Source of the DNA: Gadus chalcogrammus
Taxonomy: Eukaryota > Chordata > Actinopteri > Gadiformes > Gadidae
Length of the DNA: 64,000 nucleotides
Direction: 5' to 3'
Assembly: GCF_026213295.1 (NCBI RefSeq)
Contig: NC_079419.1
Location: 27,071,206 to 27,135,205 of the forward strand
Below the pieces are notes generated by a model. It saw nothing but the letters and a program-made list of their open reading frames with translations, ran no database searches and was not told where the DNA came from. The stretch's first letter is position 1, and each line of letters begins with the position of its first letter. Shown here in pieces: positions 52,447 to 63,834 of this stretch. A program made the translations under genes and the position numbers.

Positions 52447-54838
52447 TGTAACCCAGTTGGAAATTGGGCCCTAATCTATTACTATATTTCCCATATTATC
52501 CCCTTGTTTCTTATAAAGTTTCCCCTCTGTTCTTAGTCTGTTATATTCCCTTAAGCCTTATATTGTTTACCTGTTGGGTTATTAAGCTGTCAATCAGTGA
52601 TTTGGCTCATAATGGAGTCTTATTGGCTGTATCTAAGAATACAGCCAATAAGAATACGCCCCTTCACGTGCTGTCGTCCATGCGCAGCTAGAACGCTAAC
52701 ACAAGCAGACAAGTGAAAACGAGCTGAGAAAACGAGTCAACTATAGTCAGTTATTAAACTATATAAAAACTGAGTGGAGTTGAAGGGAAACAAACTCGAA
52801 GTGAGAGAGAGGAAATTGATGACCGAGCGCCGGGAGTTTTATTGTTTTCGTCCAGGTCTTGGTGAGTTCATGAAGCTAGAAGCTAATGCTCATTGCTAAC
52901 TGTGCTAGCCATGCTGTGTCTTACCACAAGGCTCATTAAGAATGCTTGCATTTTACCGCTGATGCTGTGTGTGAACCTGACTATGTTAACTAGGGATGAG
53001 TCGGTCGCGACCGATTCGTTCACAACGAACGAATCCCGAACGTGAACGACAAGAACTGGTTCCCCAAAACAAGAAGAACTGGTTCTTTGATTATTTTTAA
53101 CCAAAAATATGGTCACGTAAATAAAATATACAAACGAACAGAGCTTCATCTCCCCGCGATTTATATTGATTGAGTCTACAACGTTCTCAAAGATTCAGCC
53201 AATGAGAGGTAGCAATGTTGTTGCAATGGCACCTGGGTAAACAAATGACAAGGCGGTACCGTCGAATATGCGCGCTTTCTCTGTCTGACGTATCTTGGGT
53301 CATACCATTGGACGTGGGGCCACTCATATATCCCCCTACATTTTTTCGAAAATAGCCTAGACCTCCATCTGTTTATTGGATAAGCGCATTTCCCAATCCC
53401 AGGAGTCTTTGCTCCATTCTACGTCAATTTAAGAACAAACAAAGAAATTAAACTGCAGTTCGTATTTTTTATTTATGACCATGAAAGTTCTGTAATGCCT
53501 GAATAATGAAGAATTAAATGTAAAGGAAAATAAAATTATAAATGTAAAACCATGAATGAAATATAGAGAGTAAGCAAGTGGTATAAATATTGGTGGGACG
53601 TTCGGTTATACAATGTAATATATCTTCTCGATTTTCACAAGGGTTAGAGCCTAGAAGTCGTTTAAATTATGCTCACGGCCGTCTCGCGGGGGGGGGGGTC
53701 AGACACCAAATGACGTAATCTGACGTAACGAACGAATCAAACAAACGAATCGTTATAGTGAACTGAACTGAAAGAACTAGTTCCCGGAAAATAATCATTT
53801 TGCCCATCCCTAATGTTAACGGTTCTGAGCTACAGTAAAAGCAGCACATTATTTCACTGATAAGCTGATGGAAAATAGGAAGCTAAGCCATTTTACGTTT
53901 GCTGCTCAATTTGTTTGTACTTTACTTTTGTGGTGTTTCATGTTTACAACTCGAGCATGTATGCTCTGTTATGCACAACTTGTGCTAATGGTATGTAGCA
54001 TATGTTTAAAAAGACTGTTCTAGATGCACTTATAGCCTTGAATTTAATATGTTGAGGTGAAGCCTGTAAGATGTTTTTTATGTTACAATGTTAATGCTAA
54101 GGCGTATTTATTCATATTTCATGGTTAAAAGAGTTGAAATTATTTGTAATTCATGATATAGTTAAAAAGATAATTCTGCATTACTGCAATACTATTGTGT
54201 TTCAACAGTATGTTTTTGATGATATCCATTATCGCCATAAAGTGTTATTCTAAGACCCATGTATAATAGCCTGTTTTTATATAGGCTAGGTTTTTTGGAG
54301 TCCTTGGAAACACTTTGAGATCTGGATCGAATTCCCCTTGACGAATGGGTGGCGAGCTAGGGAGGAAGACACCTCCTTATCCAAAGGAGTGGACCGATGC
54401 TCCTCCTGTGCCCAGGAGGAGCATATCCTTCATTTACCTGCATCACTTGAGTATCTCTGGTGACAGCGCTCTGAAGCGCCACACATGACCCTTGACTTTT
54501 GACTTCTGACTTGACATTTCCCCTTTTGACTAACGCATGCTGAACTGGCCGAACCGAAGAATCTAAGGAACACTTGCTAGGAATTTATTTTGTTTAAATA
54601 TTTAATTTTTTCTAATGAACATTTTGCAGCCATTCTATGGTGGTTAAAGATAATTGTTCCTGACCTAATGTTATGTTCTAAATATAACTTTTTCCTACCA
54701 AGAATACAGTCATTTTAATAGTAACCTGTGGCTCCAGTTGATCATTGTGTTGTCATTTAATTCTTCCCTCCTTACGAACCTAGACACTAGTCCATATCTA
54801 GATATTCTAATGCCCCACTAGGGCTACATGATCTCCAG
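52447..54838 (+). repeat. G2 3' LTR (LTR copy B), interrupted by hAT-3
   Basis: Starts TGTAACCCAGTTGG after the polypurine tract. The end is placed tentatively at CTACA (54838), giving TGTA...TACA ends and about 1.56 kb without hAT-3. TATATAAAAACTGAG near 52759 is a TATA candidate. ATTGGCTGTA / TACAGCCAAT form a tight hairpin near 52622-52650. The second half matches LTR copy A at 17263-21549. Confidence 0.7.
52991..53812. mobile_element. hAT-3 in the G2 LTR
   Basis: Ends TAGGGATGAGTC and (reverse) TAGGGATGGGCA, with a perfect 8-bp duplication ATGTTAAC at 52983-52990 and 53813-53820. Near both ends AACGAACGAATC-like words recur. 822 bp, no transposase. A truncated twin of its left end is carried by the copy at 50855-51544. 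Confidence 0.92.
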
Positions 54839-55001
54839 ATGAAGCTGGTTGTGAGAGCCAGTGATGAAGACGGGTGACGGCCACGTACTTCAACCATGCT
54901 CTGCGAGAAGTCCCCACGCAATCAGCCCCGATGATAACGTCTGAGTGGCTCTGCTGCTGTTTGGTATGACAGGGAAAAATCTATAGCCTGCCCTAGCTCT
55001 C
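54839..55001. other. Short unassigned stretch between G2 LTR and HARBI-b
   Basis: No gene or repeat recognised; may be the original target DNA to the right of G2. Confidence 0.4.
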
Positions 55002-55228
55002 ACTGGCCCTCATTTATCAAACAAACGTAGAAATTAGCGCAAATCTGAACGCATGATTCATCTTACGATAGGACCCACGTGAGATTTACGAAACCTTCGT
55101 ATCACACCAATCCCAGCGTACGAAGGATCTTGGTGTTGATAAATACGGCGGCTGAGATCGATCGTAATTAACGTAACACGCCCATATAAAAGCACGTCTT
55201 CAGAAGTCTCGCCCCTAACTTTTACGAC

Positions 55229-55656
55229 ATGGAGAAACGTCCAACGGTAAAATAGAGGAATTTCTACGAGACCCAAATGGAGACGCTCGGGTCACTGGTG
55301 GATGCGAACCGTCTGGTTTTATTTGGTAGCCTAAAAGCTGGCATTAAAGGCCAGCAAAAGAATGCTATATGGAAGGAAATAACTGTTGCAGTGAATAGTG
55401 TTTCCAATGTTCGTCGGGCTACGGAAGAGGTTTGTTAATTAAATTAATTAAATAATAAATTAAATGTACAACTTCTGTTATCCAGCTTAAAACATTTCAC
55501 ATGCTATTGTTTGCATTCCGTTAAAGTTATTTAATTCCGAATAAGGTGAAGAAAAAATGGTCCGACATGAAGTTCAGCACCAAAAAACGTGTTGCGGCTG
55601 TGAAGCCGGCCAAGCAAGAAACGGGAGGAGGCCGGTGCAGTGCGACTGCAGCGTAA
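55229..55656 (+). pseudogene. HARBI-b Myb/SANT-like DNA-binding protein
   Basis: ATG 55229 reads MEKRPTVK, then a TAG, then NFYETQMETLGSLVDANRLV ... GQQKNAIWKEITVAVNSVSN, ending at a donor (GAAGAG/GTTTGT, 55429). After an intron of about 115 bp (acceptor AATAAG, 55545) comes VKKKWSDMKFSTKKRVAAVK and TGGG, stop at 55656. The tryptophans fit a trihelix/Myb-like domain. In Harbingers this protein escorts the transposase to DNA ends and the nucleus. Broken by the early TAG. Confidence 0.7.
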
Positions 55657-56285
55657 CTCACCGAGATGACTCTGACCATGTAGTGCGCCCTGATGTAGAC
55701 GATGCCCAACGTTGCTATTTTGGAAAATAAAAGAATGCGTGCCCCCAGGCCATCGGGCTACCATGTTAAGGATTGACATTCTGGCATCGCAAATAATCGG
55801 AACATTAACTGAATGGTAGCTTTTGCGGTTGATGTAGGCCTACGCGTAATCATTAATAGATGGTTCATACGCACATGGGTACAATCAACCGCACCAATCA
55901 CATTTGGAAACCTAGCAATAGCATAAAAATCCCGTTTGATTCCAGTTTGCTGATCGTTATTAGATGGGAATTTAATATAACGTTCGGAGAGGGACATTAT
56001 AGCTGCCAAAACTGCTGGCATGGTTCGGCTAATACTTGGCTGGGAAATAGCAGACCTGTCCCCGATCTCCCGCTGCAAGATCCCGGTGGCTAAAAATTCC
56101 AAGGTAGAGCAAACCTGCACAGGTATTGCGTTTGATCGCCTAGTTTCTCGCCTTAACTGTGGCTCCAAAGCATTGCATAGCTCCATCAGGAGATGCCTTG
56201 GGAGACGAAAACGACTCAAGAGCCATTCATCGCCCTCCTTAAAAAAATCGGCGCGGTCTCGAAAAACTCTCTCGTCCGTGCGTTG
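55531..56285 (-). pseudogene. HARBI-b transposase (HARBI1-like)
   Basis: The minus strand reads RVFRDRADFFKEGDEWLLSR, FRLPRHLLMELC, ATGILQREIGDRSAISQPSI, FPNVIGAVDCTHV with the first aspartate, and after a shift MVARWPGGTHSFIFQNSNVG near the second. The third acidic residue is not found, so the 3' part is deleted. At least two frameshifts. Confidence 0.85.
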
Positions 56286-56736
56286 AGGTCCTTAACAGAG
56301 CCAGATCTGCCATCGCTGAGACACGACCACCTATTTGGCAAAGCTCCTGTTAATATAGACAGCTGAATAAACATTTCACCTGTCACATTCTAATTATTTT
56401 CATAGCAATACTGTTTTTAATTAGGCCTGACTTGATTGTAATTGTTTGAACGGCTGGGCTAATTCCAATTTATTTAGTAATTAATACAGATGTTGAACAT
56501 GGGCTACTTGTGCTGCACTATTCATCATTGAAATACCCGTATGTTGCGCCAAAAAAACTTGCGTACACAAGCTCAGACCTGACGTGAGATTTCATCGCAG
56601 CCTGCGCTCACGTTCAAATTGATAAATGCCAAGCTCAACGTTGAAATGAGCATACGTCCATTTTACGCACGTTTCCTGTCGTACGCTCGTTTGATAAATG
56701 AGGGCCACTGTCTCACTCCCGGTCGACCAACTAGGG

Positions 56737-57318
56737 CAGGGATGGGCAACTTTCATGATAAAGAGGGCCACATTTTTTATCATAACCATCGGAGGGCCAC
56801 ATGACTGCACACTTAAACTAAACGTGAGCTGAGAGAAGATACATAATTTTGAATTTGGTAGATGATTTCCTGTATTCTGGTGCATTTTGGCGATGGCCAC
56901 TTCCCAAAAAAATCGTCCAGAATCATAACCTATGTACGGTATGTTAATTGAACCAACATACATTAATTTCATGTTTTCCATGCTCAAACAGCCACATGAA
57001 TGGTCGGTATTTTTATCAGTGCAAAGGGCTCACATACATCATCATTCAATGAAGTCAAAAAACTGAAAAACAGTGGCCCAACATTGAGTGCAACAACTCA
57101 ATGAACTCAAACCCAACAAACAGTTGTAGTAGTTGTAGTGGCGACTTAAGTGTATCTTTAATGACTGATATCGCTTCTAAGCAAACTAGACGCATGGGTT
57201 TGCCTTTGAATTCTATGAATTCTTTTTTTTTCTATGAATTCTTTTTTTTTTTTTTTTTTTTATGTGCGGGCTGAGTGGGCATGCGGGCGGCCCGCGGCCC
57301 GCCAGTTGCCCATCCCTG
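56737..57318. mobile_element. hAT-4 mini-element
   Basis: Ends CAGGGATGGGCAACTTTCAT and (reverse) CAGGGATGGGCAACTGGCGG, flanked by AACTAGGG (56729-56736) and AACTATGG (57319-57326), 7 of 8 matching. Inside are AGGGCCACA words and a T-rich run (57224-57260). No coding capacity. This terminus is common in vertebrates. Confidence 0.9.
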
Positions 57319-57326
57319 AACTATGG

Positions 57327-57775
57327 TTTACCCTACCGCCCGTTATGTGTGTGCGTGTGCGTGCGTGCGTGCGTGCGTGCGCGTGTGCGTGCGTGTGTGT
57401 GTCAATCTTCAGAGACATTTGTCTGTATATGTGTGCGTGTCTGTGTATGTACAAATCTACCTATGTTTGTGTACGTATATGTGTGTGTGTGTGCACCTCC
57501 TATTCACCCTGGCTCCATTAAGCTCCCTGTTATCATTCTCTTCTTCTTGCTGGGACATGTATTTATCTCCATTTCATTCTCTCTCTCTCTTTACCTATGT
57601 CACTTTATCTCACTCACTGCCTTTGCTCCTCTCTTCCCTGCCTCTTTCTCTCGCTCTCTCACTCTGCATCCTCTCTCTCTCTCCCTCTCAATCTCTGCCT
57701 CCTCTCACTCACTCACTCACTGCCTCCTCTCCTCTCTCTCTCCTCTCCCTGCCTCCCCTCTCTCTCTAGGCCATA
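57327..57775. repeat. Simple-sequence region: (GTGC)n-like, TG and CT-rich
   Basis: 57343-57405 alternates GTGC/GTGT; 57475-57495 TG; 57575-57770 is strongly CT-rich. Open frames through it are artefacts of low complexity. Confidence 0.85.
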
Positions 57776-58134
57776 TATCTGTGCATGACTAATGATAATG
57801 GAGCCGGCTCCCTGATGGGGGAGATTTTGCAATCAGCCACTCTGCGTGACACATCCGAGGGTGCTAATTTGTTAAGACTTGGTCGCCCCTAACGATCAAA
57901 AAAGCCGACAGGAGTGGGAACGGAGAACACATAAACACAACAAATCATCGTCCTGACTCTGTTCCTCCACATCTCCAGGACACTTCCAACATTTGCTAAA
58001 CATAGTCCGACAGAGAGGGTTTCTATTGGACTGCCATTGGGCCTCAGGTTGTTGTTGGGCTGCTCTCTCTCTCTTTCCTCTCTTTTTATTTTTATCTCTC
58101 TCTGTCTCTCTGTCTGGCTCTGTCTCTCTGTTTG

Positions 58135-58137
<3 letters not shown>
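57776..58137. other. Unassigned, apparently single-copy DNA
   Basis: No element ends, repeats or coding similarity. TGACTAATGATAATGGAGCC near 57785 and the following 80 bp have balanced composition and may be original genomic DNA. Confidence 0.35.

Positions 58138-58182
<45 letters not shown>
58138..58182. repeat. (TG)n microsatellite
   Basis: Uninterrupted TG run between CT-rich flanks (58060-58137 and 58183-58212). Confidence 0.97.
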
Positions 58183-58184
<2 letters not shown>

Positions 58185-58212
58185 CTCCATCTATCTCTCT
58201 CTCTCTCCCCCT

Positions 58213-59130
58213 CGATAGAGCTACAGGATTATGACTGTTCTCAGAGTATTTCTTTAATTTTAATTGAACATGATGGAAAAATACATTTTACAAGCCTAGG
58301 AGAGCCTACTATAGATAGTCATTGTTTGTATTTAAATAGTTTCTTGGCATTATCAGCCATCCTTTCTGGCACCAAATATCTGATGAAGAAGTGCAGATGA
58401 TGTCAAGAAATGGAACTATGCACACTATTCTGAAAACTTGAAGCTCATTTATCAACTGCAAGACTCCAGACTGCTAAACTCTAAGCACAATTCCACGGTT
58501 TTCACATATAGAAATTCTAAACGACATTTTTGCTAAACTCTAAGCACAAATCTCATAATTTAGCACACTTGGTTCACCTGGATCACACTGGCCTTGAAAA
58601 CGCAACAACTAATTACCAATAAGTTTAACTCGCTTCTCACCTGTTCAAACTCAACTGGCAAAACACTTCAATCATGGGTCCAAAAATAAAAGAGGACTCG
58701 GGTGAGCGCTACGGTGTGGTAGATATGGTCCTTTGGCCTGATCAGGATTGGAGGTGGGATACATACTGATTTACATGGGGATCTGTTTTACCTCATTTAT
58801 ATACTTATTTTTATTTTTTGTTGGCCTACGAAAATATTTTAGTTAGTATTTTGATGGAAGTGTTTTGAATTGTTTAATTGATGCTCTCTAAGAGATATTA
58901 TTTTGATAGCTGTGTACTGTTTGGTGGAAGAAAAGTTGTAAGAAGAATTTGTGTCGTTTTGACAAAATGATTAACTCTTCTCAGGTTTGTGTTTAGAGTT
59001 TTGAGAAATTGAGCTATAGTTTCAGAAAACGTGTTGAAAAACTGTATTACGGCTTGTTTTTGTTGTCCTCAAGGTTCATGGCCAAAGGCAGGAAGCCTGC
59101 TGTTCAGCCAGGTAATAGCTCAGGCACTGG
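58213..59130. other. Non-coding; short repeated word
   Basis: GCTAAACTCTAAGCACAA occurs at about 58475 and 58533, and an inverse-like GTTTAGAGTTTTGAG near 58991. This may be an old inverted-repeat element, but no ends were established. No gene. Confidence 0.35.
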
Positions 59131-59246
<116 letters not shown>

Positions 59247-59280
59247 ACAGTCGCACACACAAAGGCAGGCACACACAGGT

Positions 59281-59341
<61 letters not shown>
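59281..59341. repeat. (CA)n microsatellite, second block
   Basis: A CA run of about 60 bases, separated from the first by GTACAGTCGCACACACAAAG and further mixed sequence. Confidence 0.97.
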
Positions 59342-59343
<2 letters not shown>

Positions 59344-60059
59344 CAAACAGGCACACCCCCCCCCATTGGTCACCTTGAGCAACAGGAGGGCCACAGTAGC
59401 ATGTGTTCACCCATTGGCTGCCGTGTTTCTGTACCTCTGCTCTGCTCTCCCTCTCCTCCTTGTTGTGAGTGTTCGAGTGTAGAGTGGAGTGTGTTTTCTT
59501 CTGCCTCCTCAACAACAGTGAACAGGAAATGCAATGCAGGTGATTTCATGGCTGGGTCAATATTGACATGAACTCCTAGAGGAGTGGTGGTGGCCAGACA
59601 GCCACATCTGGTGCTATAGCTCTCTCAGTAGCTCTGTCCCAGCATGTGCCTCTCCAGCTCGGTGGATAAACCGAGGCGGAACAAGCACATCTTGTTTCTG
59701 GCTGTGGGTCAACATTGGCTCTTGACGCTCAGAAGGCACTGCTTTCATCTCCAGCGCCAAACATCTGAGAACGAAGGCGGTAATGTCGTGATCGTGGTTC
59801 TCTCTTCATCTGAAAATGAGTTACACACACAACACACACACCACACACAGACTGACTCTACCTACACCAACCTATAACAGTGTACAATATTTTTTTAAGT
59901 AAACCTAACATGATTTTGTGTGATCAAGTCATCAGAGGCAATTGGGAAGGAGGCATAAAGGGCATAGGATGCGTCTACATTCATTTACATCAGACCTTTA
60001 TATAAAAATGTCAGCATAATTAGCATAAACCCCAAAAATAACGGGAGGGGGAGGAATAC
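59342..60059. other. Non-coding, no element recognised
   Basis: About 700 bp with no supported gene. A frame at 59644-59877 is open but resembles nothing and ends in a CA-rich stretch. Confidence 0.4.
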
Positions 60060-60781
60060 TTAGGCCCGTCCACACAGAGCCGATTTTTTGGTGAAACCGC
60101 ATAAGACGGATCCGACTGGACGGTCGGGCCGATCGTCCAGTCGGATCCGGCGGATATGGTGCCTGAAACCGCACTTTTCTGAAACCATGTCCCAGTGGTT
60201 TCAAATAAAACCGGCATATGCGATTTTGTGTTAGGATTTGTGTGGACCCCTGAAGCGCAAAAAATGACGTCATGGCCCCCCCACCAGCTGGGGCCATTGA
60301 AAGTTGCAATTTTTTTTAAATTATTATTATTTTTGTAGCTTTAAATACAAGGCCTTGGTAAATGTAGTTACTAACAGTACATTAAAAAGTATTTCTGCTC
60401 AATATAAAAGGTTTAACAACTGCTATCTTCTCCTTGACTGAATGTTTGTATACAGCGCGCAGGCTGGATAGCCGCAGGCTTGATGCGCTCCACTTTTTTT
60501 TGTGGAAAACCAGCGCCTTGAATATGTACTACAGCATTTCTACAGCTCGATGCATTTTCGCAATGAGTCCTTCTTTACAGAGATATTGCTGAAATGCATC
60601 AAAGGAAAACAGAGAGGAAAAGATTGTTTTGCAGCAGAAGCAGCGCCCCTTATGGGCCTGGAATGTGTACTACAGCGTTTACAGCTCGATGCGGTTTCAC
60701 AATGAATCCGTCTTTACAGAGATATTCCTGGACCGCATCAAAGGAAAACAGATAATTTTCGCCCGTGTGGACGGGGCCTAA
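60060..60781. mobile_element. Mini-element with TTAGGCCC ends
   Basis: TTAGGCCCGTCCACACAGAG and (reverse) TTAGGCCCCGTCCACACGGG form inverted termini. An internal pair CCAGTCGGATCCG / CGGATCCGACTGG makes a hairpin near 60108-60148, and GTACTACAGC-containing blocks repeat at about 60524 and 60665. The target duplication is short or overlaps the ends (TTA/TAA). Superfamily unsettled. Confidence 0.7.
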
Positions 60782-60902
60782 ATGAGATGAAGTAAACAGG
60801 GTCAAGATAACATATGCCCACGGAATTTGCTCCAATGCAAGTTAATTACACTCATATTCCGTGACACGTACACAGATCCCTGTTTCTACAACCGAGTCAA
60901 CC

Positions 60903-61997
60903 TGGGGCCTGTACCACGAAGCTCACTTAGAGGGTTAGCGAGGAATGTTGAGCTCAAAGCCTGGGTAAGTTGTACCACGAAAGTCGATCTCTTTTAGCGT
61001 CCCTGTATCACCATGGTGACTTATGCTCGCAACCAAACCTGGTCGGGAGCAGTTTTTCGGCTTAGTCTAGCCGGAGATCGGCTTCTTAAATCGGCGTGCG
61101 CAGCTTCCTAGCCCCTCCTCTGACAACGGCATCACCATTTGTGGGTGTTCCCGGAGACAGAGGGTTTTACGGGACAGAACCGATCCCTTGGCATTGTCTG
61201 ACGATATTCAGATTTCAGACTTTATTGTCATTGTGCAAACAACGAAATTGGGGTTCTTCATTAGAGATACAGATTCTCATCAGAGGGTGTTCGTTATTTG
61301 ATCGTCCTTTTGGACCTTATGTAGACAATGCTTACTGTTGCACATTGTGTCTCCGTGACAGAATGCTAGAGTGGAGATAGCGCATCAGTCTTGAATTTCT
61401 GCGAGGGGGGTTAGACTCCCAAGTGACGCGAATATATGTGAAGCTTAAAAAGTCCCAATTCTCATGCATATGAAATACTTATTCACTAAAGCTTATGAAA
61501 TTATATTTTTGTGCTTATTTCAAACTTGAACCCATATTTTCAAGGCCGTGCTGGCACCACATCTATGGGGGTAAAATGCATGATGATAGACCGGCGAATT
61601 TGAACCCCGGTCGCTGGCGTTCGGGTCTTATACTAATCCACTACGCTACAGCCGCTACCTCTCAGCGGTTGAAAACATGCAATACATTTCTTACATAGGG
61701 TGTATTTAAAGTGAATTACCTAAATGATAGAATAAGGCAGGATGGACGTTGCTTATGCATTTTTAAATCATCATCATTCTATTTGGATTAATGGCGAACA
61801 ATTCTGCATTTGGCATAGTTATTTTATAGACAATATGCAGAATCTTTTCACTTATACGCATATAGACTGCTTGATCTATCGTAAAGGTGAGAAAAATGAC
61901 GCAAAAAACGCCCCTTTCAAGTGAACGCGCACTGAACCTAAAGCGGAAAACCTGGTTCAACTAATTGAATCTAAAGTGAGCTTCGTGGTACCATTTA
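60903..61997. mobile_element. Inverted-repeat element with GTACCACGAAGCTCACTT ends
   Basis: GGCCTGTACCACGAAGCTCA at the left and TGAGCTTCGTGGTACC at the right (61976-61991) are inverted. The end style resembles fish Harbingers. The interior encodes no complete protein; 61190-61380 has an open frame without recognised motifs. It contains a tRNA-like segment. Exact boundaries and target duplication are uncertain. Confidence 0.55.
61591..61658 (-). repeat. tRNA-derived segment (SINE-like)
   Basis: On the minus strand TAGCGTAGTGG (A box) and GGTTCAAATTC (B box) are 31 bases apart, as in a tRNA. The D-stem side reads AGCGGCTGTAGCGTAG. It could drive RNA polymerase III or be the head of a SINE; a clean cloverleaf with CCA end is not evident. 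Confidence 0.55.
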
Positions 61998-62279
61998 ACT
62001 CTGATTGCGAGTTGCGGCTCTGTCGAGCCAGGTTTTTCCAAGAAAGCCTGGGTATGTTCATCCCTGAGGCCTGTTTCAGGTAGCAGGTTTAACATACTCT
62101 GAGTTTAATCCTGCGCTCTGAGTTGGTTGACTCAGAGTTCAGGGTTGAAAAGCAACTCTGGGTTTTCGATTTCAGAACAGGCGATCAGCGTTGGCTTAAT
62201 CAACTCGGAGTGTGTTCACGCTGGGTTGGGGGCGTGCCTGTTGACTATAAAGAGCCATCATCAATGGATCTCTGATAAC

Positions 62280-63062
62280 ATGATCAAACATGGACCAAAA
62301 GCGGAGATCCACTTACTTTTCCCCACGGAATTGGAAATTCTAATGAACGCGTATGCCGAGCAGTTACACCTTTAAACAAAAAAAAACAATACCGCCGCGG
62401 CAGCGAGAGCGCGAGAGATTGCTTGGCATGAAATAGCTGAACAAGTCAATGCCTGTGTAAAATAAATTAGTAAAATAAAATAAGAGGAAAGTTTAATATC
62501 TTCCACTCATTCAATATGTAAATTGTGTGTATGTGTGTGTGTCAATTTACGCAACCCCAAGTTGCCCCAAGAGGACTTGGCAGCAAATGAAGATGAAGTA
62601 CAAAATATAGTTCAAAAATGTAAACTAATGTTTAATTGAAATCAAATCAATTGTGCTGTTTTGCCTGCTCTACCTAATTTAACAGCTATTTTCAACATGT
62701 GATGGGCCTATATTTAAGCAGTAAATGTAAGTAGTACATTTCCCAGCCACCCCAACACTGCCAATAGTTAATAGGATTTAGATATATTAGAAGGCTACAC
62801 CTAGGCAAAATGCATTACATATATATATATACGTATGTACATATGTCTTCAAAATAGCGCTTACTGAATTTTAGGGTAACATTTTCCTCCATGTTAGCAA
62901 ATCGAAAAAAAGCAGAGGCCCGGAAGACTGGAGGGGGTCCACCTCTGCAGCCCTCACAGAGGCTGAGGGGATGGCCCTCAGCGAACAGAGTATGCGTCCT
63001 GTGGCTGAGGGCATCCCTGGGGGGAGCTCCTCTGACCCCCCCCACCCTCCAGGATAGAAATG
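62280..63062 (+). pseudogene. HARBI-c Myb/SANT-like (NAIF1-like) protein
   Basis: ATG 62280 reads MIKHGPKAEIHLLFPTELEI LMNAYAEQ (spaced), then a stop, then TAAAARAREIAWHEIAEQVNAC. After an intron comes KRTWQQMKMKYK (62573-62608), and after a second intron with acceptor CCATGTTAG (62896) ANRKKAEARKTGGGPP. This is the Myb/SANT-like domain used as Harbinger partner. A coiled helical tail may follow at 63210-63320. Frameshifts and a stop disable it. Confidence 0.7.
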
Positions 63063-63107
63063 CCTTTATAAGAGGTTGGTTATTCAAAATAATTAAATAT
63101 GTACACG

Positions 63108-63830
63108 CAACACAGCACGTTACAAATTAGATGGGGCAATATTCTGGCTCAAGTAATAATTTCACTGTCTAATCATCTTCTTCCAGTTACTGATGGCGTC
63201 ATCGCCCTAGGCTACTTGAACCAGATGCCCTCACCAACCTTCATGCAATTGTAACAATTCAAAAGATGCAAAAGGATGCTTTGGAGATCCAAATTTTGGA
63301 ACATAAGTTAAAGGTGGGTGAGGTGGAAACTGGGATACTGTTCCCTGCTCTAAAAACATACCCAATATGAATGACTTTGTGCTTTCAGGAAATAAAGAAA
63401 TCCTCATAAAAAGTAGATTGTCTTTATTAGAACACGGGCTGTGGTGGGACAAGTTATTTTGTTGAACAGTTTACTCAAAGGGTTTTACTTCAGTGAACAT
63501 TGCATACGATTATGCTGAGCATCTGCGTGTAGAGAAGAACAGCATCTGGTTAAAAGCAGTACCAGGGACTTTTCTGCCTTGCATTCTTAAAATGAGTTTC
63601 TTGACTTGCAGCAGTTATAGGTCCGTGGTTAGTCAGCTACTCTGATCATGGGAAAGCCACAACGTTAAAGTGACTGTAGTAGCCTACAGAGCGGGTGGGA
63701 TGCACGGGGCAGATCATTCTACTCATGCGTTAATTGCGTCAAAAAACTTAAACTTAAACTTCAAGCATGCCCCCGGTGCGTTTGACAGTTAACATGGGGG
63801 CTGAGAAGGTGGTCTAAATAAATGATGGAT
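63108..63830. other. HARBI-c interior, non-coding or unassigned
   Basis: 63212-63322 reads PDALTNLHAIVTIQKMQKDA LEIQILEHKLK (spaced), a probable coiled-coil end of the Myb-like protein. The rest shows nothing I can assign. Confidence 0.4.
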
Positions 63831-63834
63831 TGCG

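Larger units (their letters stand above)
55005..56706. mobile_element. HARBI-b: PIF/Harbinger element with both genes
   Basis: Ends GGCCCTCATTTATCAAAC on both sides, inverted, with a 3-bp duplication ACT at 55002-55004 and 56707-56709, as expected for Harbinger. It carries a Myb/SANT-like gene on plus and a HARBI1-type transposase on minus, pointing towards each other. Both are damaged. Confidence 0.88.

Noticed and set aside
57234..57792. Overlapping open frames in CT/GTGC-rich DNA
   Set aside because: Low-complexity composition, three frames open at once, no domain.
57776..57900. Conserved non-coding enhancer
   Set aside because: It only looks single-copy; conservation cannot be judged without other genomes.
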